64,000 nucleotides of DNA from Bifidobacterium longum subsp. infantis ATCC 15697 = JCM 1222 = DSM 20088 (GCF_000269965.1 NC_017219.1:186001-250000), one strand, 5' to 3'. Shown: positions 34,312 through 44,235, numbered from the stretch's first letter. Translations and numbers: made by a program. The notes: generated from the sequence alone by a model not told the origin.

Positions 34312-35702
34312 ATCAGCGCAATCACCAGCGAGGCCAGTGCTAAAGTGGTCACCACCATGAAGCCGCCATGCGAGCCCATGCGGTCAATGAACTGGCCGGC
34401 AATCGCCGAACCGGCGGAGGAGCCGATGGAGTTCATCGCACCCATCCACGCCATGCCCTCGGTCAAGCGAGAGGGCGGCACCAGATGCAACATGAGCTGG
34501 TTGCCGTTGATCCACGTCGGGGCCTGGCATACGCCAATAATCAAGTAGATGATCATGATTACCCACAGATGCTTGGCGAACAGGAACGTACTGATGCCGA
34601 TGTTCACCACGGCCAGGCAGAAGTAGAAGCGCTTCCACAGGGCAATCGACCAGTTCTTCGCGCCATACACCAATGCGCCCATCAGCGAGCTGAAGGAGAA
34701 GCAGGCAAACACAAAGCCCGTGTACTGCTTCATATTCGCTTCGGTGGCGAACGCAATAATCGAGATGCCCGTGGCCGACTGGAACGCGCCCAAACCGAAC
34801 CAGGTGACGCACACCGCAATCAGACCCGGACCCCAAATGGACGCCTTCTTGCCCGAACGCGCATCGGCGACCGCCTGCTTAATGGCTGCGTTAATCGTGG
34901 CCTCATCGGTCACGCCTTCACGCTCAAGACGGCGGCGGGTCTCCTCGGCGGCGGTTTCCACCTTCAGCGCCTCAGCTTTGGCGGCCTCGCGCTCACGGTA
35001 TTCCTTGCGGGAGATGCCCTCGGCGCGCGCCAGCGCGGTCTGTGATGGCGGCTCGGTGGTCAGCTCGGTCAGGAACATCAGCGCACCGATCACCACGCAC
35101 ATGCCAGTGAACGAGAACGCCAGCAAACCGGAGATCACGGCCAGCGTGGAGGCCAGCGGATTGCCGATTACCCACATGCATTCGTCGAGCACGCCGCACA
35201 GCGACAGCGCGCGGTTCGTGCGCTCCCGGTCACCCTTAAGAATCTTGGTCCAGCGCGCGCGGCTCATCGCGCCCCACGGCGGAATGGCGGCCAGGAACGG
35301 CGTCAGACAGTACAGCACCCATTCCGGCGCGCGGTTGGTAATCGCCGTCACCAGCGCGATGGCGGCCACAATCCAAACGATGATCGTCGGAATCGAGACC
35401 TGTCTCTGGCCGAACTTGTCGGTCAGCTTGCCTAGCAGCGGCGTGGCCACGGCCAACGCAATCGCCTGAATGGCGGTGAGCATGCCGGCCAGCGAATAGT
35501 TGCCGTAATAATGCTGTACGGAAATGGTGATGGTCATGCCGACCATCGGGAATGGCATGCAGGCGATGACCGAGCCGATGGAATAACGGGCGGTATGCGG
35601 AATGCGCAGTAGTTCCGCATACCCACCAAAGACTTTGTGGCCTACTTCCTTGATGTCGGCCAGAATGGTGCTCGAGTTCGAGTTGGACGAGTTATTGGAC
35701 AT
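34251..35702 (-). CDS. MFS transporter
   Basis: A 483-residue secondary transporter with twelve predicted membrane segments. The segment ATPLLGKLTDKFGQRQVSI carries the G-x-x-x-D-(R/K)-x-G-x-R loop 2-3 motif. A cytoplasmic central loop of about 60 residues (TEPPSQTALARAEGISRKEYREREAAKAEALKVE...) is charged and alpha-helical. The second half includes GALVYGAKNW and WMGAMNSIGSSAGSAIAGQF. AAAGGAG precedes ATG 35702. The pattern resembles GPH or sugar-type MFS members, but the substrate cannot be told. Its last 60 bases are duplicated beyond the adjacent islet. Confidence 0.88.
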   Translation of the reverse strand: MSNNSSNSNSSTILADIKEVGHKVFGGYAELLRIPHTARYSIGSVIACMPFPMVGMTITISVQHYYGNYSLAGMLTAIQAIALAVATPLLGKLTDKFGQRQVSIPTIIVWIVAAIALVTAITNRAPEWVLYCLTPFLAAIPPWGAMSRARWTKILKGDRERTNRALSLCGVLDECMWVIGNPLASTLAVISGLLAFSFTGMCVVIGALMFLTELTTEPPSQTALARAEGISRKEYREREAAKAEALKVETAAEETRRRLEREGVTDEATINAAIKQAVADARSGKKASIWGPGLIAVCVTWFGLGAFQSATGISIIAFATEANMKQYTGFVFACFSFSSLMGALVYGAKNWSIALWKRFYFCLAVVNIGISTFLFAKHLWVIMIIYLIIGVCQAPTWINGNQLMLHLVPPSRLTEGMAWMGAMNSIGSSAGSAIAGQFIDRMGSHGGFMVVTTLALASLVIALIGFKQIKGSTEQPTLTEVSV

Positions 35703-35940
35703 AACAGCACTACGCTCCTTTCCGCTCCCGATTGGATGTCCCCCGCTGGCGTGGCGTTGCCGGCGCAGCCCTCATCACACAATGCAGGGCTCATGGTCGC
35801 GTAAAGCTTACTCCGGATCCCCATTCGCAGACTTCACGCCACGGATACTCTACGGGTGTCCACTCCGCGACACGCGGTAGATTGGAGATATTAAGACAAC
35901 GTTCTCATGCCCTTCAGGGCGGGAAGCAGAAAGGCGACTC

Positions 35941-36600
35941 ATGAGCGCTACCACCATCCATTTCGTCCGGCATGGCAAGGTATACAACCCCGACCATCTG
36001 CTCTATGAGCGACTGCCCGACTTCCATCTTTCCGACCTTGGCCGTCGCATGGCCCAAGCCACCGCCGCGTACTTGGCCAAGAATCCCCAAACCAATACGA
36101 TTGCAGCCGTCTACTCCTCGCCGCTCGACCGTACGCGCGAGACCGCCGGCGCGATTCTCGATGCGCTGAACCCCGTGCGCGAGTCTCGTGGTGAGGCTCC
36201 GCTCACGCTCACCACTGATGAACGGGTGATTGAGGCCGGCAACGAGTTCCGTGGCAAGCGCATCGGCCATGGCGAGGGCGCGCTGTGGAAGAACGGCAAC
36301 TGGAAGCTCGTCACCAACCTGTACAAGCCGAGCTGGGGCGAGTCCTATCAGCACATCGCGGCTCGTATGGACGACTTCGCCCGCGAGAAGGTGGCCCAGC
36401 ACCCCGGCGAGCAGATTGTGGTGGTCAGCCACGAATCGCCGATTTTCAGTTATCGACATTATCTGGAGACCGGCCACCCCGAGCACTGGATGTTCCTGCG
36501 GCACACGGCGCTCGCCTCCGTGACCTCGGTGACGTACGACAACGAAACCGGCCGTGTGATGTCAATCACGTATGTCGACCCAGCAGCCAATGTCAAGTAA
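35941..36600 (+). CDS. Histidine phosphatase family protein
   Basis: A 219-residue phosphoglycerate-mutase-like enzyme. The catalytic RHG is in IHFVRHGKVYNPDHL (residues 5-19), followed by YSSPLDRTRETAGAIL, the acid/base Glu near DERVIEAGNEFRGK and the second His in IVVVSHESPIFSYRHYL. This fits a broad-specificity phosphatase rather than a glycolytic mutase. An AAAGGCGA site precedes the ATG. The hairpin at 36622-36648 follows. Confidence 0.9.
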   Translation: MSATTIHFVRHGKVYNPDHLLYERLPDFHLSDLGRRMAQATAAYLAKNPQTNTIAAVYSSPLDRTRETAGAILDALNPVRESRGEAPLTLTTDERVIEAGNEFRGKRIGHGEGALWKNGNWKLVTNLYKPSWGESYQHIAARMDDFAREKVAQHPGEQIVVVSHESPIFSYRHYLETGHPEHWMFLRHTALASVTSVTYDNETGRVMSITYVDPAANVK

Positions 36601-36621
36601 CGGCACACTGGTGTTAGGACA

Positions 36622-36648
36622 TTGGCTCCCCTCGGAGAGGGGAGCCAA
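36622..36648. terminator. Hairpin after the histidine phosphatase gene
   Basis: TTGGCTCCCCTC pairs perfectly with GAGGGGAGCCAA around GGA. It lacks a T-run, so it may be a weak terminator or a member of the GAGGGGAG repeat family. Confidence 0.6.
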
Positions 36649-36687
36649 GACGCACTACAATCGAGTGGTGGACGCGAAGGAGCATAG

Positions 36688-37596
36688 ATGACCATTGAAC
36701 TCAATCGTGAGGCAATCGCACAGGTCGCGGCATTGCCGGCGGTAACTGAGGCCGCCGAAGCCGGCTCGGCGCTGATCAGCCTGTGGCCGTTGACCGAAGC
36801 CATGCAAATGGACAATGACGCCAAGTACGCGGAGAATCTGCAGGTGCGCCTCACCCGCGCGTTCGCCCGCGTGCTGACCGGCGAGGACGTCACCGTGCCC
36901 GACGCCGAATTCGTGTATGAGGGCGCCGATGAGATTCCCGGCCGTCCGCAGAACATCGTTGATGCGCTGCTTGCCGCCAATGACGCCTACGATACGATGG
37001 CCGGGTATTGCACATCCGGTGATGCGCGGCTGGTCTTCGACGCCGCCGCGACGCTGGGCGTCCATTGGAGCGACTCCGTCGCGCACGCCGTCCGCGCCAC
37101 GATAGCCGACGTGGAGTCGCAGATCGAGGCCGACGCCGTTCAGGGACGACTGGCCGCGTCCGGCGAGCCTGAGGACGTCGCAGACCGTTTCGCCACCGCG
37201 CTCGCCGTATGCGATGCGCTGCTGGGCGTGGTGGCCGAAGACGCCGGCGCCGACGCCCGGGCTCGGGCGACCGCCGTGCTGCCGATTCTGCTGTACGTCA
37301 ATGAGTTGCGCGAACAGTGCTCGATTCCGCGCATCTGCCTGACCGATCGGCAGATTTCCGGGCTTCTCGATGCCCGTGCCGGGTCCGGGGACGCCGGGAC
37401 CCTGGCCGCCACCGCCGCATACATCGCCCCTTTGGCCCGCGACGAATGGACCAGGCATCATGACGATGTGCTTTGGGATCCGGGTGAGGCCAAGAGGAGG
37501 GCCAAGGAGGAGGACGAGAAGCGCAACAAGGAGGCTCTGGCCGCCAAGTTCGCCCACATCAAGGACGATCCGGGCAAGGAGGCCGTGGAGCTGTAG
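36688..37596 (+). CDS. Conserved hypothetical alpha-helical protein
   Basis: A 302-residue protein with a good ribosome site (GAAGGAG, six bases before ATG). I do not recognise the family. It is almost entirely helical, acidic and Ala-rich, without membrane segments or signal peptide. A distinctive central part reads YDTMAGYCTSGDARLVFDAA and LPILLYVNELREQCSIPRICLTDRQISGLLDARAG. The C-terminus (AKRRAKEEDEKRNKEALAAKFAHI) is a charged coiled stretch. Position between a phosphatase and a mutarotase gives no firm functional hint; spacing to the mutarotase gene (124 bases) argues against tight coupling. Confidence 0.8.
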   Translation: MTIELNREAIAQVAALPAVTEAAEAGSALISLWPLTEAMQMDNDAKYAENLQVRLTRAFARVLTGEDVTVPDAEFVYEGADEIPGRPQNIVDALLAANDAYDTMAGYCTSGDARLVFDAAATLGVHWSDSVAHAVRATIADVESQIEADAVQGRLAASGEPEDVADRFATALAVCDALLGVVAEDAGADARARATAVLPILLYVNELREQCSIPRICLTDRQISGLLDARAGSGDAGTLAATAAYIAPLARDEWTRHHDDVLWDPGEAKRRAKEEDEKRNKEALAAKFAHIKDDPGKEAVEL

Positions 37597-37720
37597 CCGG
37601 TGCCGGGTGTCGCGGGCGGCGTCGCGCGCCGCCGGTTTGCGATCGTCTTGCCATCGTTTTCGCCGCGGCGGTATCCTATGGGGTGAACAGTATCGTCCGT
37701 GCAATGGAAGTGGAAGATTT

Positions 37721-38596
37721 ATGGACAACGATGTCAATCTGCGCACGCTTGTCAACGATGGCGGTAGCGCGGTAATCAGCGATTACGGAGCGCATCTGCT
37801 GCGCTGGGCCCCGACAGGACAGCCGGATGTGGTGTGGACGCCGAGCACGTGGCGCATCGAACCCGGCAAGCCGCTCGGCGGCGGGGTTCCGATCTGCTTT
37901 CCGTGGTTTGGGCCCGGATTCGCGCATGGCCGGCAGCTGGCGATCACGCCATCCCACGGATTCGCAAGGGTGCGCCGGTGGACGCTGGATGAGGAGGGGT
38001 TCACCGATGACCGGGTGCGGTATGTGATGGATTCCGAGCGTCTGACGGATGGCGAAGTGCCGTGGCTTGACGACGAGCCGGAGGCGCGCTTCCGCGCCAC
38101 ATACGACGTGCATGCCGCTGACACGCTGACGATGAGCCTGACCGTCGTCAATACCGGTGATGTTCCGATGTCGTATGAGGCCGCGCTGCATTCCTATCTG
38201 CATGTGGGAGACGTATCCGACGCTGGTCTGGTGGGTCTGCGGGGGGCGACGTATCTGGACGCCACCGAGACCGGTTTCCCGCCGCGATTGCAGGAGCCGG
38301 AGGCGGTGACGTTCGGCGAACGGCCGGTGGATCGCGTGTATTATTCGGATTCGTCCGTGCAGTTGCGCGACGCCGTTCTGGGCCGCGTGGTGCATATCGT
38401 CAAATCCGGCTCGCCGCAGACCGTGGTATGGAACCCGGGCAAGGAAGGGGACCATATGCGTTGCGCCAGACCGGGCGAATGGCGTGGTTTCGTGGCGGTG
38501 GAGGCGGCGGCATGCCGCGACCGCGGTGTGACGTTGGCGCCGGGGGAGTCGCATACGCTTTCCCAGACGTTGTCGGTGGAGACGCTTGGCGTGTGA
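37721..38596 (+). CDS. D-hexose-6-phosphate mutarotase (aldose 1-epimerase family)
   Basis: A 291-residue member of the YeaD/Ymr099c group that interconverts anomers of glucose-6-phosphate. ATG 37721 is used because GGAAGTGGAAG lies just upstream and the protein then begins with the first beta-strands; an open frame continues far upstream over the previous gene's end but is a shadow. The substrate and catalytic blocks are GGGVPICFPWFGPG, ITPSHGFARVRRWTL (catalytic His), ALHSYLHVGDV (second His) and VVWNPGKEGDHM (WNP). The catalytic Glu is likely in GFVAVEAAACRD. Confidence 0.9.
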   Translation: MDNDVNLRTLVNDGGSAVISDYGAHLLRWAPTGQPDVVWTPSTWRIEPGKPLGGGVPICFPWFGPGFAHGRQLAITPSHGFARVRRWTLDEEGFTDDRVRYVMDSERLTDGEVPWLDDEPEARFRATYDVHAADTLTMSLTVVNTGDVPMSYEAALHSYLHVGDVSDAGLVGLRGATYLDATETGFPPRLQEPEAVTFGERPVDRVYYSDSSVQLRDAVLGRVVHIVKSGSPQTVVWNPGKEGDHMRCARPGEWRGFVAVEAAACRDRGVTLAPGESHTLSQTLSVETLGV

Positions 38597-38630
38597 TGAT
38601 GCACGGCGGCGCGGCATGCGGCCGACGATG

Positions 38631-38669
38631 ACGGTGAGGCCCCGTTCGTCTCGAGCGGGGCCTCACCGT
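38631..38669. terminator. Bidirectional hairpin between mutarotase and DUF805 genes
   Basis: ACGGTGAGGCCCCG pairs with CGGGGCCTCACCGT around a short TCG-rich loop, lying between convergent genes 15 bases before the end of the DUF805 gene. Confidence 0.75.
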
Positions 38670-38683
38670 TGATGCACGTCGCT

Positions 38684-39811
38684 TCAGCGGGTTTCGCCGG
38701 AGTCCGGGCCGGCGTTCTCGTGTTCGGGCGGCACCTGGCCGTATTGCGGGGCCGGTGCGTATTGTGGAGTCTGCCCGTATTGCTGTGGGTTCTGCCCATA
38801 CTGCTGGTTCTGCCCATACTGCTGGTTCTGCCCGTATTGTGGGTTCTGCCCATACGTGGGGACGGTCTGGCCGAAGTCTTGGGCGGGGGTGCCGGGAGCC
38901 GGGAATCCCGGGGCGGCGGAGGCGCCGTACGGCGTACCGTAGGCGTTTTGGGGTGCGACGCCGATCGCCGCGTCGTCGTCGAACCGTGCGCCTTCCGGCT
39001 TGGAGGGCAGGGCCATGAACACAATGCCGGTGACCGCGCTGGCCAGCATGATCAATCCGCCGATGGCCAACGCGCCGAAGCCGCCGGTTGCCAGAGCCTC
39101 ATAGCCGTAGCCATAACCGTAATCGTAGTTGTGGCCGATGGCGCCGATGGCGCCGTACAACGCCGCGCCGCCGCCGACGATCATGATGAGCAGTCCCAAA
39201 GTCATCATGCCGCAGAAGACGGCGGCCCACCAGCCGGGCTTGTTCGTATCGTGCAGGCGGCGGACGGCGAGCGCCAGGCCGGGGACGACGATGGCCAGGT
39301 TCCACAGGCTGGTGAGGAAGTCCAGCCTGCCGTCCGTGACGTCGCCGAGCAGGGACAGCAGGGCGTTGATGATGACGGCGGCCAGCGTCCACCACCAGAA
39401 TTCACTGCGGGAGGCGCGTCCCCTGAACACCGTGTATTTCTGCCAGAAGCGGAGGAAGGCTTCGGAGAAGGGGCATCCGTAGTACGGCTTGTTCAGCGGC
39501 ACCGCGCCGGTGGGGGCCGCGTACTGGTTGTAGGTGGGGGGAACCTGGCCGTAGACGGGGGACGGCTGGGCATAGGGATTGGCGTTCGGAGCGGACTGGC
39601 CGTAGGACTGGCCATACTCCTGCTGGCCGTAGATGGGCTGGCCGTAGGGTTGCTGCTGCGCCGCTGACGCCGGGGCGGCGAAACGACCGTGATCCTGCCC
39701 CGCAGGCGTCGCGGTGGGGGCTCCATATTCGGGCGTGCCTGAGTGGTGTTGGATAGGGCCGCCGTTAGGCGTGGGCGTGGGTGGTGCGGGCGCGTTGCTG
39801 GGATCGGTCAT
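38684..39811 (-). CDS. DUF805 membrane protein with Tyr-Gly-Gln repeats
   Basis: A 375-residue protein starting at ATG 39811 (AAAGGGG upstream). The N-terminal 130 residues are a proline/glutamine/tyrosine-rich disordered region. The DUF805 core follows: FRGRASRSEFWWWTLAAVI, a pattern of basic-aromatic residues before the first of about four membrane helices, then VRRLHDTNKPGWWA. The C-terminus has near-perfect tandem repeats of YGQNPQ/YGQNQQ (about residues 325-350). DUF805 proteins are of unknown role; tails of this kind in actinobacteria suggest self-association at the membrane. Confidence 0.9.
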   Translation of the reverse strand: MTDPSNAPAPPTPTPNGGPIQHHSGTPEYGAPTATPAGQDHGRFAAPASAAQQQPYGQPIYGQQEYGQSYGQSAPNANPYAQPSPVYGQVPPTYNQYAAPTGAVPLNKPYYGCPFSEAFLRFWQKYTVFRGRASRSEFWWWTLAAVIINALLSLLGDVTDGRLDFLTSLWNLAIVVPGLALAVRRLHDTNKPGWWAAVFCGMMTLGLLIMIVGGGAALYGAIGAIGHNYDYGYGYGYEALATGGFGALAIGGLIMLASAVTGIVFMALPSKPEGARFDDDAAIGVAPQNAYGTPYGASAAPGFPAPGTPAQDFGQTVPTYGQNPQYGQNQQYGQNQQYGQNPQQYGQTPQYAPAPQYGQVPPEHENAGPDSGETR

Positions 39812-39911
39812 TGATTCCCCTTTCATAAGACGATTGCGTCCCTCCATTCTCTCATTGAGCGGGTGTGGGACTTGCCGCCATCCGGCAGACCCATATCCGA
39901 CTGCTCCGTCA

Positions 39912-40328
39912 TCATAGGCTTCTTTTTTCATTCGTGTAAGCGTTGCCGTCCAACGCCAGCAGGTACGCAAACCTCGAGCGCAATGCAAGCTCCACCTTCG
40001 CGGTTCCCTTGAGGATGATATTGCGCAACTCCTCATCCATCATGTAGGGGATAAGGAAGTCGACGTCGCGAGTGCCCGTCTTGAACCTGTTGCCGCCGTT
40101 GGCGGGATTGATCTGGAAGGAACGGAAATAGCCGGAAAGACGGTAATAGTTGCAGTCGAAGAGCGCCCTGCGAAGACGTGGCTCATCCGTGACCGCCAGA
40201 CCGCGCTTCTTCATCAGGCCGATTATCTGGTCGATGGTTTTCGCGGGCTTCACTTCCGCCCCAGCATGAGAAGAGCCCCCTGGTTTGAGCACTGTGAGTA
40301 GGCTTAGGGAGCTGCTGTTGTCTACCAT
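39912..40328 (-). pseudogene. Truncated Abi_2-type abortive infection protein
   Basis: About 138 codons from ATG 40328 (GAGGA upstream) that match the N-terminal half of Abi_2/AbiD-F proteins: KTIDQIIGLMKKRGLAVTDE, LFDCNYYRLSGYFRSF and VDFLIPYMMDEELRNIILKGTAKVELALRSRFAY. Full proteins are about 300 residues and continue with an HEPN-like region. Here the frame stops after NAYTNEKRSL. Complete relatives confer phage defence by cell suicide; this fragment likely does not. Confidence 0.72.
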
Positions 40329-40535
40329 GCTAGTCATGTCCTCGCGTCTTGAAAAGTCTGCGGCGCGTCTCACGCATGCTATATATCCCCATGGTCCGAC
40401 AGTCGACCATGCGCCAACCTGGCAGTTTCTACGGCGAGGCATCACGCGGCGGGCTCATCGAATGACATGAATAACAAGGAATGCCTCCGCCGTCGCGGGC
40501 CGTCGCGTCCGGCGCGCGCGGCACAATAGGGGACT

Positions 40536-42056
40536 ATGACTGATGCTGAAAACACCAAACCCGAACTGCCCAAGAACGTTCGTGTTCGCTTCTGCCCGTC
40601 GCCGACCGGTACCCCGCACGTCGGCATGATTCGCACCGCCCTGTTCAACTGGGCGGAGGCCCGCGCCACCGGCGGCAAGCTGGTCTTCCGCATCGAAGAC
40701 ACCGACGCCGTGCGCGACAGCGAGGAAAGCTATAACCAGATTCTCGAATCCCTGCGTTGGCTGGGTATCGACTGGGACGAGGGCATCGATGTGGGTGGCC
40801 CTCACGGCCCGTACCGCCAGTCCGAGCGTACCGCCATCTACAAGGATGTTGCCGCCAAGCTGCTCGAAGCCGGCTACGCCTACGAGTCCTTCTCCACCCC
40901 CGAGGAGATCAAGGAACGCAATCTCGCCGCGGGTCGTCCGGCTGAGTTTGGCTACGACGGTTACGATCGCAACCTGACCGATGAGCAGAAGGAGGTTTTC
41001 CGTGCCGAAGGCCGCAAGCCGGCGCTGCGTTTGCGCATGCCCGATGAGGATATCGCCTTCGACGATCTGATTCGTGGCACCATCGAGTTCAAGGCCGGCT
41101 CCGTGCCGGACTATGTGATCGTGCGTCCGAACGGCGACCCGCTGTACACGCTGACCAATCCGGTCGATGACGCGATGATGGAAATCAACGTCGTGCTGCG
41201 TGGCGAGGACCTCCTGAGCTCCACCCCGCGCCAGATCGTGCTTTACCGTTACCTTATGGAACTTGGCATCGCCAAGGAGATGCCGCTGTTCGGCCACATG
41301 CCGTACGTGATGGGCCAGGGCAACAAGAAGCTCTCCAAGCGCGACCCGGAGTCCAACCTGTTCAACCACCGCGACAACGGCTTCATCCGCGAGGGCCTGC
41401 TCAACTACCTGGCCCTGCTCGGCTGGTCTATCGCCCCGGACCGCGACGTGTTCTCCATGGACGAGATGATCGAGAAGTTCGACGTGCGCGACGTCAAGGC
41501 CAACCCGGCCCGCTTCGACATCGACAAGGCCATCTCCATCAACGCCGAGCACATCCGTATGCTCGAGCCCGAGGACTTCCTGCGCCGCTCGGTGCCGTAC
41601 CTGCATCGTGACGGCGTGGTCGGTGCCGACGACTGGGATGCCCTGACCGACCGTGAGCGTGAGGTGCTGACCGCCGCCGCTCCGCTGGTTCAGCCGCGTG
41701 TGCGTCTGCTGGGTGAGGTCGCCGGCATGGTCGGCTCCCTGCTGTCCACCGAGGAATATCTGGAGCCTGCGGATGACGCCAAGAAGCAGCTCAAGGATTC
41801 CGCCGGCGAAGTGCTGGACGCCGCCATCGCCGCCCTCGAGGGTGTGGATGAGGCCGATTGGAAGACCGACAACCTGCATGAGACCCTGAACAAGGCTCTG
41901 GTTGAGGAGGGCGGCTACAAGCCGCGCCTCGCCTTCGGCCCGGTCCGTGTGGCCATGTCCGGCCGCCGCGTCTCCCCGCCGCTGTTCGAGTCCATGGAGA
42001 TCGTTGGCAAGCCGATCACCGTCGCCCGTCTCAAGGGCCTGCGGGCGCATCTGTGA
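40536..42056 (+). CDS. gltX: Glutamyl-tRNA synthetase
   Basis: Charges tRNA-Glu. The 506-residue enzyme has the class I HIGH-type motif in [30 protein letters not shown] at about residue 50, the KMSKS-type motif [13 protein letters not shown] and a helical anticodon-binding C-terminal domain. In most actinobacteria it also mischarges tRNA-Gln with Glu for the GatCAB route; the window has both cognate tRNA genes just downstream. AGGGGAC precedes the ATG by a few bases. Confidence 0.97.
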   Translation: MTDAENTKPELPKNVRVRFCPSPTGTPHVGMIRTALFNWAEARATGGKLVFRIEDTDAVRDSEESYNQILESLRWLGIDWDEGIDVGGPHGPYRQSERTAIYKDVAAKLLEAGYAYESFSTPEEIKERNLAAGRPAEFGYDGYDRNLTDEQKEVFRAEGRKPALRLRMPDEDIAFDDLIRGTIEFKAGSVPDYVIVRPNGDPLYTLTNPVDDAMMEINVVLRGEDLLSSTPRQIVLYRYLMELGIAKEMPLFGHMPYVMGQGNKKLSKRDPESNLFNHRDNGFIREGLLNYLALLGWSIAPDRDVFSMDEMIEKFDVRDVKANPARFDIDKAISINAEHIRMLEPEDFLRRSVPYLHRDGVVGADDWDALTDREREVLTAAAPLVQPRVRLLGEVAGMVGSLLSTEEYLEPADDAKKQLKDSAGEVLDAAIAALEGVDEADWKTDNLHETLNKALVEEGGYKPRLAFGPVRVAMSGRRVSPPLFESMEIVGKPITVARLKGLRAHL

Positions 42057-42267
42057 TGCGTCGTCCACCGCACGCCGGCGGATGATGGGAGCGTGACGCA
42101 TGGCGGGCATCCGTACATACGGATGCCCGCTTTCGCGTTGCATGGGGTGTTCCCGCAGAACGGCGGAAAATGGCGCGACACGCCGGGATTTGCGTGAGAG
42201 CAGGGTAGCGCGTAATATATCTACCTGTTGCGCGGTTCGCCTCGCAGCCGGTTGAAAAACTGAATAT

Positions 42268-42340
42268 GCCCCCATCGTCTAGCGGTCTAGGACTACGCCC
42301 TCTCACGGCGCCAACACCGGTTCAAATCCGGTTGGGGGTA
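42268..42340 (+). tRNA. tRNA-Glu (CTC)
   Basis: A 73-base cloverleaf. The acceptor GCCCCCA pairs with TGGGGGT (one G-U), the anticodon loop CTCTCAC has CTC in the centre, and the T arm is CCGGTTCAAATCCGG. CCA is not encoded. It follows gltX by 210 bases. Confidence 0.95.
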
Positions 42341-42379
42341 CGACGAACAACTCTTCGGAGTTGCTACGCCAAGCCAAAT

Positions 42380-42454
42380 TGGGGTGTGGTGTAATTGGCA
42401 ACACAGCTGATTCTGGTTCAGCCATTCTTGGTTCGAGTCCAGGCACCCCAGCCA
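42380..42454 (+). tRNA. tRNA-Gln (CTG)
   Basis: The acceptor TGGGGTG pairs with CACCCCA, the discriminator G and CCA are encoded, the anticodon loop is TTCTGGT with CTG in the middle and the T loop contains GGTTCGAGTCC. It lies 39 bases after tRNA-Glu, in a probable common transcript. Confidence 0.95.
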
Positions 42455-42456
42455 AT

Positions 42457-42487
42457 AACCCTCGCGGATTAGCGAGGGTTTTTTGTT
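42457..42487 (+). terminator. Terminator after tRNA-Gln
   Basis: AACCCTCGC pairs with GCGAGGGTT around GGATTA, followed by TTTTTGTTTTT. Confidence 0.9.
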
Positions 42488-42583
42488 TTTACACGTCCTG
42501 CTCATGAGATACGGCCGAGAGGGTAATCCTGAATAGACAACTCTGGGGCAAAGACTGGGCTATAGTCCCAATCCGTGACTCAA

Positions 42584-42636
42584 AAACGGCAGAAATCCCG
42601 CGTCCGAACGTAAGGGGCGCGGGATTTCTGCCGTTT
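42584..42636. terminator. Large hairpin upstream of gene end at 42724
   Basis: A roughly 19-base stem (AAACGGCAGAAATCCCGCG with its complement) around a 15-base loop. It may end transcription of the minus-strand gene at 42724-43221, as the complement side is followed by TTTTTGAG. Confidence 0.65.
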
Positions 42637-42723
42637 CGGGCCGTGCAGGACCGGCCGACATCGCGCGTTGCCGCGACTTGAGCGCTGTCCGATCCTGAAA
42701 ACGTGAGGGAGACCGCCCTCGTC

Positions 42724-43221
42724 TTACTTCTTGACCGCGTTGACGGCGTCAACAGCCTTCTGCAGCGACGTGGTGTGCTCGTGGTACCACGTGACCTGCT
42801 GTTCGAGTTTCTTGGCCGCGGCCTGGTAGCCCTTGGTATCGTCGGCCACGCAGCCTTCGTACGTCGGCAGTTCCACGGTCAGTTCCTTGGACAGCGCGTC
42901 GAGAGCGGAGGCGTCCGAGACGTCTGCCTTGGTCAGAGCGGCGGCTTCTGCAGCATCGCCATTGACCAAGTTGTTGTAGTCGTTGGTGGCGTTACGTACG
43001 TCTTCCGAGGCGGCGGCGCAGGCGGCCACTGCGCTATCGTACTGAGACGCGCTGTATGCGCGGGTGCCGAACACCGCGACCGCGGCGATAATCGCCACCG
43101 CCACGATGGCAATCACTATAGCGACCCACTTCGTCACTCGCTTGTTGTGCGGCTGTGCCGTCGCTTCTGCTTGGTTCTGGGATTCGGACTGGTTGCCGTT
43201 CGCCTGCTGTGCGTCAGTCAT
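42724..43221 (-). CDS. Hypothetical membrane-anchored protein
   Basis: A 165-residue protein with AGGAGAGG before the ATG. The first 28 residues are a hydrophilic Gln/Asn-rich stretch, then one membrane helix (WVAIVIAIVAVAIIAAVAVFG, about 32-52). The remaining part is extracellular and alpha-helical, with two cysteines (VAACAAASED and YEGCVADD) that could form a disulfide. I do not recognise a family. It belongs to the many small anchored proteins of bifidobacteria. Confidence 0.75.
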   Translation of the reverse strand: MTDAQQANGNQSESQNQAEATAQPHNKRVTKWVAIVIAIVAVAIIAAVAVFGTRAYSASQYDSAVAACAAASEDVRNATNDYNNLVNGDAAEAAALTKADVSDASALDALSKELTVELPTYEGCVADDTKGYQAAAKKLEQQVTWYHEHTTSLQKAVDAVNAVKK

Positions 43222-43386
43222 ATTTACCTCTCCTTCTCACTGCCCCTGTTTGTATCTTGCGGAGGGCCTGTTTCAAACAACGGGTATCCAACATATCGAG
43301 GAGAGCCGAGATTGCCGGGCGTTTCCTACTGGTTGCGCTGTGGCGTGGCCGTTTTTGTCTCATATGGCGAAAGTATGCGCCAGAGG

Positions 43387-44235
43387 CTATTGCCGACCGG
43401 TGACCCACGGCGCATCCGAATGGACATGCGGAATCATCATCGCGATGACCGCCAGCAGACACCCGAGCATCACCATCAAGATGATGTTCTCGTGTCCGTG
43501 CGCCTGCAGAAGCGCGCCGGTCAGCGCGCCAGACGCCAGCGCCAGCATTACGACCGCGCGCCGCCCGAGCTTCGACTGCTGGTGGCCGTGTGCCGAAGCG
43601 TCTGCGACGACGCCGGTCAGCGTCATCGTGAGCACGGTGGTGGGCAGGTCCGGCACCGACAGCTTGCGGGCGGTGGAGTTCTGGATGCCCATTGCCGGGG
43701 CGAGCAGCACGATCAGCAGGATGATGTGCAGGTCGATGTGCCGTGCGGTGGGGAAGTTCAGGCTCGGCTGTGAGGCCTGTGAGGCCTGGGTGGTCTGTGC
43801 AAGCCGTGCAATCGAGGAGACGCCGGACGCATCGTCTGCGGGGCCGGTGATGAGCTGGTTCAAAAGATAGACACCGATTAGCGCGGCGAGTACGAACGAC
43901 GCCTGCACGCAGGTAGAAACCAACAGATGCTTGGCCCGGTTCTCCTCGAATCGCCGGATGATGCGCCCGCCGATAAGCGCGCCGACCATGAAGGAGACGA
44001 GCGTCAGCGCCGACGTCCACCAGACGAAGCCTTGGGCATGGGCGATCGAAAACCCAAGAAACACGATGTTGCCGGTCACGTTGGCCACGAACACATGCCC
44101 CAGCGACAGGTAGCTCAGCGCGTCCACCAGCCCGGCGACGAACGTCAGCACCACCAAGGCGGGGGAGAGCAGACCGTATCTGTCTTCCTTGCGGGGAACC
44201 AACGTGCGTCCTGCTTCGGCAAGATGTGATGTCAT
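43387..44235 (-). CDS. DUF1275 (YoaK) family membrane protein
   Basis: A 282-residue protein with about six or seven hydrophobic segments. The YoaK-family pattern is GLVDALSYLSLGHVFVANVTGNIVFLG near the N-terminus, followed by WTSALTLVSFMVGALIGGRI and LLAPAMGIQNSTARKLSVPDLPTTVLTMTLTG. A central cytoplasmic loop is Ser/Ala/Gln-rich and variable. Family members are putative transporters of unknown substrate. AAGGAG lies about 12 bases before ATG 44235. Confidence 0.9.
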   Translation of the reverse strand: MTSHLAEAGRTLVPRKEDRYGLLSPALVVLTFVAGLVDALSYLSLGHVFVANVTGNIVFLGFSIAHAQGFVWWTSALTLVSFMVGALIGGRIIRRFEENRAKHLLVSTCVQASFVLAALIGVYLLNQLITGPADDASGVSSIARLAQTTQASQASQPSLNFPTARHIDLHIILLIVLLAPAMGIQNSTARKLSVPDLPTTVLTMTLTGVVADASAHGHQQSKLGRRAVVMLALASGALTGALLQAHGHENIILMVMLGCLLAVIAMMIPHVHSDAPWVTGRQ

